NCBI GenBank assembly: GCA_028688225.1 | Contig: JAQTYQ010000004.1 | Span: forward strand, 1-64,000 | Length of the DNA: 64,000 bases | DNA from: Opitutaceae bacterium | Lineage (GTDB): Bacteria > Verrucomicrobiota > Verrucomicrobiia > Opitutales > Opitutaceae | Reading direction: 5' to 3' | Part shown: piece by piece, positions 51,973 through 60,338 of the stretch | Position numbering within the stretch: position 1 is the stretch's first letter | Layout of the letters: every line of letters begins with the position of its first letter | Position numbers and translations under genes: made by a program | The notes under the pieces: model-generated | The model's database searches: none | Seen by the model: only the letters and a program-made list of their open reading frames with translations | Told to the model about the DNA's origin: nothing

Positions 51973-53279
51973 TTTCTGCAACTAGTCTTGCCCGTGGCCG
52001 CGGCCGGCTGACGCCCGTGGGGCTCGGCAGACTGGTCTTGGCCGTGCTGGCGACAGTCGTCTCCGCCGGCACCGCCGCGGTCGCCCCCGAGCCGCCACCC
52101 GGGGCTCCGGATGCGGTCGCGCCGCCTGCCGCCAGTCCGGCGGAGCCGGAACGCGAGATTCAAAGTTTCTTCAATCTCGGTTCGACTTATGCCGATCGCA
52201 AGGACTACGCCTCGGCCGAGCTGGCTTACCAGCAGATTCTGAACCACGCCAAGGCGACGCGCAATGATCAGCGCCGGACCCTCCTCACGCTGGCGCGCAT
52301 GTACCGGCAGCAGGGTGCCGATACCCGCGCCGTGGCGTGCTATGAGAAATACCTCAAGGTGTTCCCCAACGACGACACGATGCCGGCCATCTATCTCGAG
52401 CTCGGTCGGGCCCTCCGGTCTCTGGGCGCCTACCGGCTCGCGCTGGCCCGGTTCTACAGCGTGATCAACACGACGCTGAAAATCTCCGGCAATAATTTCG
52501 ACCAGTACCGGGTGCTGGCCAAGACCGCGCAGTTCGAGATCGCCGAGACGCATTTCCAGGAGGGCGACTATGCGGCGGCGAGCCGGTATTTTTCCCGATT
52601 GCAGCTCCTCGAGCTGGCGCCGGCCGACCGGGCCCGCGCCCAGTTCAAGGCCGCCTATGCCTTGGTGCTGGCAAAAGATTATGCGGCGGCGGCCGAGGCC
52701 CTGCATGGATTCCTCGACCAGTATCCCGCCGACGAAAACGGGCCCGAGGCCCGTTACCTGCTGGCCGTATCCCTCCGCCGGCTCGGCCGCACCTCCGAGG
52801 CGCTGGATGTCGTGCTGGCGTTGCTGCGGGCGGAACAGGCCCGCCAGGCGACCGACCCGCGCCGCTGGCGCTATTGGCAGCGCCGGACCGGCAACGAACT
52901 AGCCAACGGGTTCTACGAGCAGGGCAACTTCTGGGCCGCGTTGGTCATCTACGAGGCGCTGGCCGGCCTGTCGGCCCAGGAGCCGGCCTGGCGGCTGCCG
53001 GCCCTGTACGAAGCCGGACTCTGCTATGAGCGCCTCGGCCAGTACGACCGGGCGCGGACCAACTACGAAACCGTGATCGATGACTGTGCGAAGGTCCCGC
53101 CGCCGGATCAGGCGCCGGCCGGGCTGGACGATCTCGCGCTCATGGCATCGTGGCGGCGGCAGCACCTCGACCGGACCGAGCAGGCCGAGACGCAGGTCGC
53201 TTCGCTTTTTCACACCATTCCCTCCCCCCGCAATGACCCATCCGGACCCGTGGAAAAATCACCTCGTACTCTGCAATGA
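51969..53279 (+). CDS. Exported TPR-repeat protein
   Basis: The 436-residue product has a signal peptide (LGRLVLAVLATVVSAGTAAVA) and a series of TPR or Sel1-like helical repeats (residues about 60-400), for example YASAELAYQQILNHAKATRN and LGQYDRARTNYETVIDDC. Such proteins scaffold envelope complexes. It overlaps the following small gene by 47 bases. The link to motility is only positional. Confidence 0.75.
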   Translation: MISATSLARGRGRLTPVGLGRLVLAVLATVVSAGTAAVAPEPPPGAPDAVAPPAASPAEPEREIQSFFNLGSTYADRKDYASAELAYQQILNHAKATRNDQRRTLLTLARMYRQQGADTRAVACYEKYLKVFPNDDTMPAIYLELGRALRSLGAYRLALARFYSVINTTLKISGNNFDQYRVLAKTAQFEIAETHFQEGDYAAASRYFSRLQLLELAPADRARAQFKAAYALVLAKDYAAAAEALHGFLDQYPADENGPEARYLLAVSLRRLGRTSEALDVVLALLRAEQARQATDPRRWRYWQRRTGNELANGFYEQGNFWAALVIYEALAGLSAQEPAWRLPALYEAGLCYERLGQYDRARTNYETVIDDCAKVPPPDQAPAGLDDLALMASWRRQHLDRTEQAETQVASLFHTIPSPRNDPSGPVEKSPRTLQ

Positions 53280-53628
53280 GCTGCTCCAGTTCACCCTCGA
53301 CGAGAACCGTTTCCTGAAGAACGAGCGGCGGCTGCCTTCTGCGGCGCTGCTCGAACACCGCCGGACCCTGCTCGCGCGGCTCGACGACTCCCTGGCCAGC
53401 CTGCGGACGGCGTCGCGGGAGCAGGCGGTGCCTCCGTCAAGCCGGGCCGCCATCGAGCAGGCGAAAGCCCGGACGCTGCAGATTCTCCACCTCGAACGGG
53501 AGAACGAACAATTGCTGCTCCGCCACTGCCTGGCACCCCGGTCCGCCGTCCCGGCGGTCAACCTGGCCGGCATGCCCAATCTCCAGCGCGCCTACCAACG
53601 GCAAGAGGCCGCGCCACCCTGCGGTTGA
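53233..53628 (+). CDS. Small coiled-coil protein, weakly FlgN-like
   Basis: The 131-residue product is mostly helical and charged (NELLQFTLDENRFLKNERRL, EHRRTLLARLDDSLASLR). Its length and helical pattern recall FlgN-type export chaperones, but there is no firm match. Its ATG overlaps the TPR gene by 47 bases in another frame. Confidence 0.5.
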   Translation: MTHPDPWKNHLVLCNELLQFTLDENRFLKNERRLPSAALLEHRRTLLARLDDSLASLRTASREQAVPPSSRAAIEQAKARTLQILHLERENEQLLLRHCLAPRSAVPAVNLAGMPNLQRAYQRQEAAPPCG

Positions 53629-53650
53629 CGGTCCCGAAAGAGCCTGGACC

Positions 53651-54145
53651 TCAATTGCGCTGGATGAGCGCCTCGGCTTGGGCTCCGTAGATGGACCGCA
53701 ATTGTTCCGGGGAGCGCGCATCCCGCAGGCCGTCGCCCACCTGAATCACGACCGGCTGAACGACCCTGATTGGCTCCACCGCCGGATACACCCGGGTGGT
53801 CGGTACCCGTTCATAGTAAAAAGGCCAGTCATCATACGGGAGGCGGCCGGCAGACCGGGGCCAGCCATAATAATCATAATCGCCAAACAGGCTGCCGCCG
53901 TAGCTGAGGGCGAAGCCTGTTCCCATACCCCAACCCCAAAAAGCATCCCGGTCATGCCAACGGTCAAAGCCGCCCCGAAGGTGTCCGTGGCCGGCATGCG
54001 GATATCCATGACCGGCGCGGAAATGCACACGGGTCGGGTGATGGAAACCGCGTCCACTGGCGATTGGCGGGCGGAACATTTCGGCGCGGGCGCCGGCTGC
54101 CAGCGCAACGAGCAGGGCGAGGCATGACAGCGGTTTCATGGTCAT
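53651..54145 (-). CDS. Secreted His/Gly-rich hypothetical protein
   Basis: The 164-residue product has a signal peptide (PLSCLALLVALAAGARA), then a His/Gly/Arg-rich part (HFRAGHGYPHAGHGHLRGGF) and a Trp/Tyr-rich part (DYDYYGWPRSAGRLPYDDW). No family recognised. The His-rich stretch could bind metal. Base composition is lower in GC than its neighbours around 53865-53890. It is convergent with the preceding gene and divergent from the CorC-like gene. Confidence 0.6.
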   Translation of the reverse strand: MTMKPLSCLALLVALAAGARAEMFRPPIASGRGFHHPTRVHFRAGHGYPHAGHGHLRGGFDRWHDRDAFWGWGMGTGFALSYGGSLFGDYDYYGWPRSAGRLPYDDWPFYYERVPTTRVYPAVEPIRVVQPVVIQVGDGLRDARSPEQLRSIYGAQAEALIQRN

Positions 54146-54292
54146 GGGGACAGCATCGGATGAAAGTTATGATCGCTCAAGCCGGGTTTGAGACTGAAAC
54201 TGACCCTGAGACCCCCGCCCATCGTCACTGGTTCCCATGGTAAAAGGGGTTGCCCGGCCCGGCCGATTTCCTGTAAGCTGCTCCTCTTTTCC

Positions 54293-55621
54293 ATGTCGGG
54301 AATCACCACCCAGCTCTTCCTCCTTGGCTTCTTGCTGGTGGCCAACGGGCTCTTCGCCATGGCGGAGATTGCCATTGTTTCGGCCCGGAAGGCCCGGCTC
54401 CGGCAACTCGCGAACGAGGGGGACGAGGGCGCACAAGCAGCGCTCGAATTGGGAGCGGAGCCGACCCGGTTTCTGTCCACCGTGCAGGTGGGCATCACCC
54501 TGTGCGGCATTCTGGCGGGGGCCTTTGGCGGCTCGACCGTGGCCGACGAGGTGTCGCGGTGGCTCCTGCGCTTTCCGCAGCTCGCGCCGTGGGCTGATTA
54601 CATCGCCTTCGGCGGCGTGGTGGGCCTCATCACCTTTTTTTCCATCATTCTCGGCGAACTGGTGCCCAAGCGCATCGCGCTGAACAACCCCGAACGCATG
54701 GCCCGGCTCGTCGCGGGTCCCCTGCAGGGGATGTCGCGCGTGGTCGCGCCGGTCATCAATCTCCTCAGCGCCGCGACCGACCTTCTGCTCAAGCCCTTCG
54801 GCCTCACCCGGCGGCGCGAGACGCCCGTGAGCGACGAGGAGGTCAACATCCTGATCGAGCAGGGCCTCCAGGCCGGCGTCTTCCACAAGGCGGAAAAGGA
54901 GATGGTCGAGGGCGTGCTCGGCCTCGACCAGCTGCCGGTCACCGCGATCATGACGCCGCGGCCCAAGATCGTTTTCCTCAACATCGGCGACTCCGAGGAG
55001 GTCAACTGGCGCAAGATCGTCGCCAGCGGCCACTCGCACTTCCCGGTCTACCAGGACAACCGCGACCAGGTGCTCGGCATGGTGGCGGTAAAGGCCCTCT
55101 GGGCGCATTCGGCCATCAGCGTCCCGACCAGCCTCAAGAACCTGCTCACACCGCCGCTCGTCGTGCCGGAGACGATGAATTGCATCCAGCTGCTCGAGGC
55201 GTTCAAAAAATCGAGCCGGCACACCGCCCTCGTGGCCGACGAGTTCGGCAGCATCCAGGGCATGGTCACGCTCATCGACGTGCTTGAGGCCATCGTCGGC
55301 GACCTGCCCGCGCAGGGCCGGCGCGACCAGCCCGAGGCCCGGCAGCGCGAGGACGGTTCCTGGCTCATGGACGCCACGCTCGCGGTCAACGAACTCAAGG
55401 CGGTTCTCCACCTCGACGAGCTGCCGCAGGAAGCCGAGGCCGATTACCAGACGCTCGGCGGGCTGGTGATGACGCAGTTCGGGCGCATTCCGGCGGCGGG
55501 CGATCATTTCACGTGGCACGGCTGGCGTTTCGAGGTCGTCGACATGGACCGCCATCGCATCGACAAGGTGCTGGTCAGCCGCGTGCCGCCGCCCTCCGTG
55601 GAACAAAAAAAGGCAGGCTGA
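54293..55621 (+). CDS. CNNM/CorC-family transporter with CBS domains
   Basis: The 442-residue product has an N-terminal DUF21/CNNM domain with four membrane segments (residues 1-190, with ANGLFAMAEIAIVSARKARL and the signature LGELVPKRIALNNPE). A pair of CBS domains (about 205-330, AIMTPRPKIVFLNIGDSEE) and a C-terminal CorC/HlyC domain (DEFGSIQGMVTLIDVLEAIV, WHGWRFEVVDMDRHRIDKVL) follow. Such proteins export Mg or other ions, or protect against stress. I start at MSGITTQLFLL, four bases after CTTTTCC. Confidence 0.94.
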   Translation: MSGITTQLFLLGFLLVANGLFAMAEIAIVSARKARLRQLANEGDEGAQAALELGAEPTRFLSTVQVGITLCGILAGAFGGSTVADEVSRWLLRFPQLAPWADYIAFGGVVGLITFFSIILGELVPKRIALNNPERMARLVAGPLQGMSRVVAPVINLLSAATDLLLKPFGLTRRRETPVSDEEVNILIEQGLQAGVFHKAEKEMVEGVLGLDQLPVTAIMTPRPKIVFLNIGDSEEVNWRKIVASGHSHFPVYQDNRDQVLGMVAVKALWAHSAISVPTSLKNLLTPPLVVPETMNCIQLLEAFKKSSRHTALVADEFGSIQGMVTLIDVLEAIVGDLPAQGRRDQPEARQREDGSWLMDATLAVNELKAVLHLDELPQEAEADYQTLGGLVMTQFGRIPAAGDHFTWHGWRFEVVDMDRHRIDKVLVSRVPPPSVEQKKAG

Positions 55622-55661
55622 CGGCGGAGCAGCAGATTGCGCGCTCCGTGGAGGCCGCGAA

Positions 55662-55821
55662 CTCCCGGCAGCTATTATTGATGCTCGCCCAATTGCCTGA
55701 CGGGTAGGGACGGACCGCCGGGCCGTCCGTGCTTCTCGGCGCTCCCGGCAGCTATTATTGATGCTCGCCCAATTGCCTGATGGGTAGGGACGGACCGCCG
55801 GGCCGTCCGTGCTTCTCGGCG
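55662..55821. repeat. Two tandem copies of an 80-bp unit
   Basis: Copy 1 (55662-55741) and copy 2 (55742-55821) differ at one base (C at 55701, T at 55781). Each contains a GTAG plus hairpin (GGACGG ... CCGTCC), first at 55704-55728 and again 80 bases later. The near-identity indicates recent duplication. Confidence 0.9.
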
Positions 55822-55856
55822 CGCCCAGGCGCCTCCGCCCGGCAACGTCTGAAATT

Positions 55857-55932
55857 GTAGGGCGGGATCACCTGATCCCGCCAAATGATGTGAAGTGCGG
55901 AGATCAGGCGGGGTCGGGAGACCCCGCCCTAC
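55857..55932. repeat. REPIN-like pair of GTAG hairpins
   Basis: GTAG followed by a perfect hairpin (GGCGGGATCA, loop CC, complement; 55861-55882) faces an inverted copy (stem GGCGGGGTC, loop GGGA, then CTAC; 55907-55932). A 16-bp direct repeat, CAACGTCTGAAATTGT, flanks the pair at 55843-55858 and 55932-55947. The region between CorC-like and peroxiredoxin genes holds no gene. Confidence 0.85.
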
Positions 55933-56019
55933 AACGTCTGAAATTGTCGCGGGATCAGCCGGTCCGACATGTCCACGGCAGGCGACCCCCTCCTGCAATC
56001 TTTGACCGCGCCGGGCCGG

Positions 56020-56553
56020 TCACCCGCCCAGTTCCTTCAGCGCCTGCAGCACGTCGCCAGCCTGCTCCTTCGTCGAAGCCTTCAGGTCGCGCCAGACGAT
56101 TTTGCCTTCCCGGTTGATGAGGAAGGCCTGACGGCTGGCCAGCGCGCCCAGTGTGGGCACCTCCATCGTCGGCACGCCGAAGGCCTTGACGACCGCCTGG
56201 TCCTTGTCGGCGAGCAGCGTGAAGGGGAAGTGGTACTTCTCCTTGAAGGCTTTCTGCGCCGCCACGTCGTCGGTGCTGACGCCGATGACGGTTACGCCCT
56301 TATCGGTGAGGTCCTGATAGGCGTCGCGCAGGCTGCAGCCTTGGGCGGTGCAGCCGGGCGTGTCAGCCTTGGGGAAGAAGTAGACGAGCGTATACCCCTT
56401 CGGATAGAGGGCGCCGAGGTCGAGCTTCTCCCCGGTGTCCGTGATGCCGGTGACGGCAGGGGCCGGGTCGCCGACGGCCAGCGGCTCGGCCCGGGCCGGG
56501 GTGAACATGGTGAGAACCCCCAGCATGGTTAACAGACCAAGGAAAGTGCGCAT
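56020..56553 (-). CDS. Exported peroxiredoxin (Bcp/PrxQ type)
   Basis: The 177-residue product has a signal peptide (LLTMLGVLTMFTPARAEP) and a thioredoxin-fold peroxidase core. The peroxidatic Cys is in PKADTPGCTAQGCSLRD and the second Cys is five residues later, the PrxQ pattern. GVSTDDVAAQKAFKEKY and FLINREGKIVWRDL are also typical. It would reduce peroxides in the periplasm, unusual since most Bcp proteins are cytoplasmic. The stop is just beyond the repeat cluster. Confidence 0.92.
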   Translation of the reverse strand: MRTFLGLLTMLGVLTMFTPARAEPLAVGDPAPAVTGITDTGEKLDLGALYPKGYTLVYFFPKADTPGCTAQGCSLRDAYQDLTDKGVTVIGVSTDDVAAQKAFKEKYHFPFTLLADKDQAVVKAFGVPTMEVPTLGALASRQAFLINREGKIVWRDLKASTKEQAGDVLQALKELGG

Positions 56554-56626
56554 GCCGCAGCAATAGCCCGGAAAGGCTGTTTCGCAAACAGCGCCGGCAA
56601 AAAGCCGGCGGGCCGGCCTGGTCTCT

Positions 56627-56705
56627 GGCGGTCAGCGACCCCGCCCTACAACCCGGCAACAACCTCCGCGGGCGGCATTGTAGGGCGGGATCACCCGATC
56701 CCGCC
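56627..56705. repeat. Pair of GTAG hairpins facing outward
   Basis: A degenerate inverted copy (56627-56649, ending CTAC) is followed by GTAG and a hairpin with stem GGCGGGATC and loop ACCC (56680-56705). The two point away from each other, opposite to the other pairs. The region lies between the peroxiredoxin and HAD genes. Confidence 0.75.
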
Positions 56706-56724
56706 TTCATGTTTTTTGGCAGAA

Positions 56725-57438
56725 TCAGGAGATTTCGCCCTCCAGCCGGGCCACCAGCGCGGGCAGTTCGCGCAGCGAGGAAATCTGGAAAAACCGGCCG
56801 GTCGCAGCAGCCGGGGGCGGCGGGGCGGCCTGTTCCGCCGGCCAGAGCAAGGGATAGGGCACGAGCACCGCGCAGGCCCCGAGGTCGAGCGCAGGCAGGA
56901 TGTCGGACTTGAGCGAGTTGCCCACCATCAGGAACCGGCGGGGATCGATCTGCCGGCGGCGCAGGATGCGGGCGAAGGTCTCGACATCCTTTTCGGCGAC
57001 GATCTCGCTGTGCGCGAAATGATGCGCCAGGCCGGACTGGGCGAGCTTGCGCTCCTGGTCGCGCAGGTCGCCCTTGGTGATGAGCAGCAGTGGATGAGAT
57101 TGCGCGAGCTGCGCCACGGCCTCGGCGGCGCCGGCCAGCAGCTCGACGGGATGCGCGAGCATCTCCTGGGCAAAGGCGATGATCTCGCGGATTTCCCCGG
57201 CCCGGATGTCGCCGCCGCTGAGTTCGATGGCGGTCTCGATGCAGGAGAGCGCGTGGGCCTTGATGCCGTAGCCGTAAAGCTCGAGGTTGCGCAGCTCGGT
57301 GGCCAGCAGCCGGCGGTCGACGGTGGCAGCGTCGTGCCAGCGGCCGAGCAGCGCCCGGTATTTCTCGTGCGTGGCCTCGAAGATCGACTCGTTGTGCCAG
57401 AGCGTGTCGTCGGCGTCGAAGCCGATGGTGGTGACCAT
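56725..57438 (-). CDS. HAD-superfamily hydrolase
   Basis: The 237-residue product is a type I HAD phosphatase. It has motif I as TTIGFDADDTLWHNES (DxDxT), motif II Thr in LLLITKGDLRDQ, a Lys in IVAEKDVETF, and motif IV MVGNSLKSDILPAL. The helical cap lies between motifs I and II. Likely substrates are small phosphate esters; nothing nearby points to one. It is divergent from the outer-membrane protein gene. Confidence 0.9.
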   Translation of the reverse strand: MVTTIGFDADDTLWHNESIFEATHEKYRALLGRWHDAATVDRRLLATELRNLELYGYGIKAHALSCIETAIELSGGDIRAGEIREIIAFAQEMLAHPVELLAGAAEAVAQLAQSHPLLLITKGDLRDQERKLAQSGLAHHFAHSEIVAEKDVETFARILRRRQIDPRRFLMVGNSLKSDILPALDLGACAVLVPYPLLWPAEQAAPPPPAAATGRFFQISSLRELPALVARLEGEIS

Positions 57439-57603
57439 GCGGCAACGAAAGCCTCCCCGGCCGGCCGGTTCAAGAGGGAAGACCCACGCCGGTTCCCGGC
57501 GGCCCGTGCAATCCGCAACCGTGATCCGGCGCGCGGAACTTTTTTTCGCGCGCCGGTCATAATACCTTCATCCCGCGGCTTTTCGCGGGCCCCTAACCCA
57601 AAT

Positions 57604-58257
57604 ATGAACATGACTCAGAAAACCACCATGAGAACCCTCGCGCTCGTCCTCGCGGGCTGCAGCCTGGCGCTGGCCGCGCGCGCGCAAAGCACCGGCGCCG
57701 AGATTCCGGCTCCTTCGGCAAACTACGCGAAAGGCCTGCTCGGGCAGACGTACGTCGGCTTGGGCTACGGCTACACCGATCTGCGCAATTCCTCGGTCAA
57801 CCTGCAGGCGCTGCGCTTCGAGTACAACCAGCCGCTGAACACCGGCTTTGACCTGAACCTCGGCTACACGGGCGCCCGCACCTCGCTCTTCACGGGCAAC
57901 CGCAACACCCAGCAGTCCTTCGACGCCAACGCGGTGGCCTTCCTGCCCGACCGCGTCTGGGGCCGGCCCTACCTCAGCGTGGGCGGCGGCTGGACGTGGG
58001 TGAAAAACGCCGGCGTGAAGGACAACTCGTTCCTTTATCAGCTTGAGACCGGCGTGGAGTTTCAGGCGACAACGGCGCTGTCCGTCACGCCCTATGTGAA
58101 GTACCTCGAGACCCCCTCGCTTCACATCGACAACCGCTGGCGGTACGGCGTGAAGGCCAATTACTGGCTGACCAGCCAGTGGGGCGTCAGCGCCGGAGTC
58201 GGCCTGGACAATAAGGTGAACACGACTTACGCGCTGGGCGTGAACTTCCGGTTCTAA
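57604..58257 (+). CDS. Outer-membrane beta-barrel protein
   Basis: The 217-residue product has a signal peptide (LALVLAGCSLALAARAQS), then alternating aromatic strands such as QTYVGLGYGYTDLRNSS, FDLNLGYTGARTSLF and YALGVNFRF, ending in Phe, the signature of a small porin-like barrel. No cargo is evident. The gene is followed by a strong terminator and a degenerate REP. Confidence 0.85.
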   Translation: MNMTQKTTMRTLALVLAGCSLALAARAQSTGAEIPAPSANYAKGLLGQTYVGLGYGYTDLRNSSVNLQALRFEYNQPLNTGFDLNLGYTGARTSLFTGNRNTQQSFDANAVAFLPDRVWGRPYLSVGGGWTWVKNAGVKDNSFLYQLETGVEFQATTALSVTPYVKYLETPSLHIDNRWRYGVKANYWLTSQWGVSAGVGLDNKVNTTYALGVNFRF

Positions 58258-58299
58258 ACACCGGTTTCCTTCCGGCAGAAGCAAGATTGAGTATCGGCG

Positions 58300-58337
58300 A
58301 ACCCCGGCCCGTGGCTGGCCAGCCGCGGGCCGGGGTT
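58300..58337 (+). terminator. Terminator after the outer-membrane protein gene
   Basis: A 12-base perfect stem (AACCCCGGCCCG and its complement) encloses a loop carrying a smaller palindrome, TGGCTGGCCAGCC, and is followed by TTGTTTTGG. Confidence 0.85.
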
Positions 58338-58353
58338 TTGTTTTGGCAAACTT

Positions 58354-58379
58354 GGCGGGGTCGGGAGACCCCGCCCTGC
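58354..58379 (-). repeat. Single degenerate GTAG-type hairpin
   Basis: Stem GGCGGGGTC with loop GGGA as in the repeat at 55907, but followed by CTGC instead of CTAC. It is the only solitary member seen. Confidence 0.65.
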
Positions 58380-58388
58380 AACTTCCCG

Positions 58389-60116
58389 CTATTCCAATCC
58401 CGCCACGTTCAGATCGGCCGGATATTCGACGCTGAATTTGAGCGGAATCTCGCGCTTCTCGCCGGGCTTGAGGTCGAGGCGCCACACCAGCTTGCCGTCT
58501 TCCTCGCGGGTGACCTCCTTGGGATTCTCCTTCGTGCCCACGGCCGACTCGGCGGGCGCGAGCAGCGTCACCACGATCTTCTCGTGGCGCGACACCGGCA
58601 CCGGCTCCTTGAAGACCACCCGCTCGGCGGTCTTTTTGTTGTTCGTGAGGGTGACGAGGTATTCGTAGGTGACGCGGCGCCCCTTGCTCACGAGCCCGGT
58701 GTCCTCGCCGAAGCGGTTCACGAGCTTGCGCTTGATGGCGATGCCCTCGTCGGCGCCGAGCTGCAGCTCGAACTTCTCGCCCGGCATCACGGTCTTGAGC
58801 CGGCTGCTGGCGATGAACGTGTCGTCGAGGAAGGTGTTCATCAGGCCCGCCAGCAGCGGATACTCGCTGTTGTTGAAGGCGTAGGCGCTGAGGAACGCGG
58901 TCTCCATCATCTTGGGCGTGGCCTGGTATTGCAGGTTCGCCGCCAGCTTGGCCGTGGCGATGGGCACCTTCTGCACTGTGTTGTTGGCGGCGAGTGTGAC
59001 CGTCACCGGGACCTTGAACGTCGCGCTCGTCGCGCCGGTCTCGACCATAGCGACGAGCATGCCGGCGTCCTTCTCCTCGAGTTCTCCCATCGCCGGGGCC
59101 CCCGCCGCCAGGTTGAAGGCCTGAACCTGGCCCTCCGCCTTGGCCGCTTTCATTGTCGCGCGCCGCTCATCCATGGCTTCGGATAAAACCGCCGGCCTTG
59201 GCCGCATCACGTCCACGATCCACGGGCGCAGCTCGGGCGCGCCGCCGCCGAGGTTCGGGCGGGCGGTGGAAAGCGTGAGGGCGATGTCGTTCCAGTCCTC
59301 GCCGGTGCCGTTGCGCACGAGGCCGAAATACGCCAGCTCCACGGCGCGTTCCGCCACCCGCAGCCGGGCGTCATAGGACGGCGCCCAACTGGCGCCGGGC
59401 ACGGCGTACCGCAGGGCGACCTCCAGCCGGCCGGGCGTGGTCGCGGCCAGCCGCACGGTGACGGTCTTGTAGCTTTTGCCGCCGGCGCCGCGCAGCTCGT
59501 TGAGCTGCTGTTCGAGGGCGGCCTGCTTGCCCTTCACGTCCTCGCGCTGGCTGTCGAGCGACTGCTGTTCGGTGGCGATTTTGCCCAAGGTGTCCTCGGA
59601 GTAAACGTAGAGCTTCTGCCACTCGTCGAGCGTCGGCCGCGCCGCGGTGCCGCCTCCGTGCGCGGCGTCGGCGCCGAGCGGATAGATGACGCTGCCGGTC
59701 GCGGACTGGAGCATGCGTTTTACGAACTCACGCTGCTCGTTGAGAATCTGCGCCCGGTCGTCGAGGGTGCGCTGCTGTTTCTGCAGGCCGCGGATCTGGT
59801 CCTCCAGCTCCTGCACGCGGGCATTCGGCACAAAATCGATGTAAGCGGTCTGGGTGTTGACATCGAGGATGGTGGCCGCCGCGGTGCCGCGGCCGGACAC
59901 CTGCAGGGACTGGTCGAGCAGCGCGGCCGGCAGGCGCTCGAAGGCGACGGCTTGTTCGCCGGCGGCCAGGTCCACCGTGGCGATGCGGGTGACCACGGCG
60001 CGGTCGGCGTAGACCGTGACGGCGGAGATGTGCGAGTCAGCCGGCGCAGCGCGGAGCGCCGGGAGGGAGGAGAAAAGGAGCAGGGAGCAGGGCAGGAGGG
60101 CACGCAGGGTTTTCAT
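58389..60116 (-). CDS. DUF4139-domain exported protein
   Basis: The 575-residue product has a signal peptide (RALLPCSLLLFSSLPALRA), an N-terminal DUF4140-like domain (SHISAVTVYADRAVVTRIAT), a coiled coil (about residues 95-190) and a DUF4139 domain (YAVPGASWAPSYDARLRVAE, TGEDWNDIALTLSTARPNLG). Members have been called mucoidy-inhibitor-A-like, but their activity is unknown. It is likely secreted or periplasmic. I start at MKTLRALLPC; an ATG/TTG 33 bases upstream is possible. Confidence 0.85.
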   Translation of the reverse strand: MKTLRALLPCSLLLFSSLPALRAAPADSHISAVTVYADRAVVTRIATVDLAAGEQAVAFERLPAALLDQSLQVSGRGTAAATILDVNTQTAYIDFVPNARVQELEDQIRGLQKQQRTLDDRAQILNEQREFVKRMLQSATGSVIYPLGADAAHGGGTAARPTLDEWQKLYVYSEDTLGKIATEQQSLDSQREDVKGKQAALEQQLNELRGAGGKSYKTVTVRLAATTPGRLEVALRYAVPGASWAPSYDARLRVAERAVELAYFGLVRNGTGEDWNDIALTLSTARPNLGGGAPELRPWIVDVMRPRPAVLSEAMDERRATMKAAKAEGQVQAFNLAAGAPAMGELEEKDAGMLVAMVETGATSATFKVPVTVTLAANNTVQKVPIATAKLAANLQYQATPKMMETAFLSAYAFNNSEYPLLAGLMNTFLDDTFIASSRLKTVMPGEKFELQLGADEGIAIKRKLVNRFGEDTGLVSKGRRVTYEYLVTLTNNKKTAERVVFKEPVPVSRHEKIVVTLLAPAESAVGTKENPKEVTREEDGKLVWRLDLKPGEKREIPLKFSVEYPADLNVAGLE

Positions 60117-60244
60117 GGGAAGGGAATAGGACGTGAATGTGGATAACACGTTTGGCGGCCGGTTTTCTTAGTCCCGAAGCCGTGTGCATGAAACTATGAA
60201 GCAAAACGTTGGCGGGGCGATTCCAAAGCGCCGCCGGGTTTGTT

Positions 60245-60338
60245 TAGGAAACCGCTGGCACGCGCCGCGCCGCAGCCGGCAAGGCTGTTTCCGTCCTCCC
60301 CCGGAAGCACCGATGCGGTAGCGACGGGCGGTTTCCTA
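60245..60338. repeat. Inverted repeat abutting the acetylesterase stop codon
   Basis: TAGGAAACCGC (60245-60255) and its exact complement (60328-60338) bracket about 70 bases. The right arm contains the stop codon of the sialate O-acetylesterase gene. It may be a terminator or a small element; the loop is long for a terminator. Confidence 0.5.

Noticed and set aside
55662-55947. CRISPR array
   Set aside because: Only two 80-bp units in direct tandem, no spacers, no cas genes.
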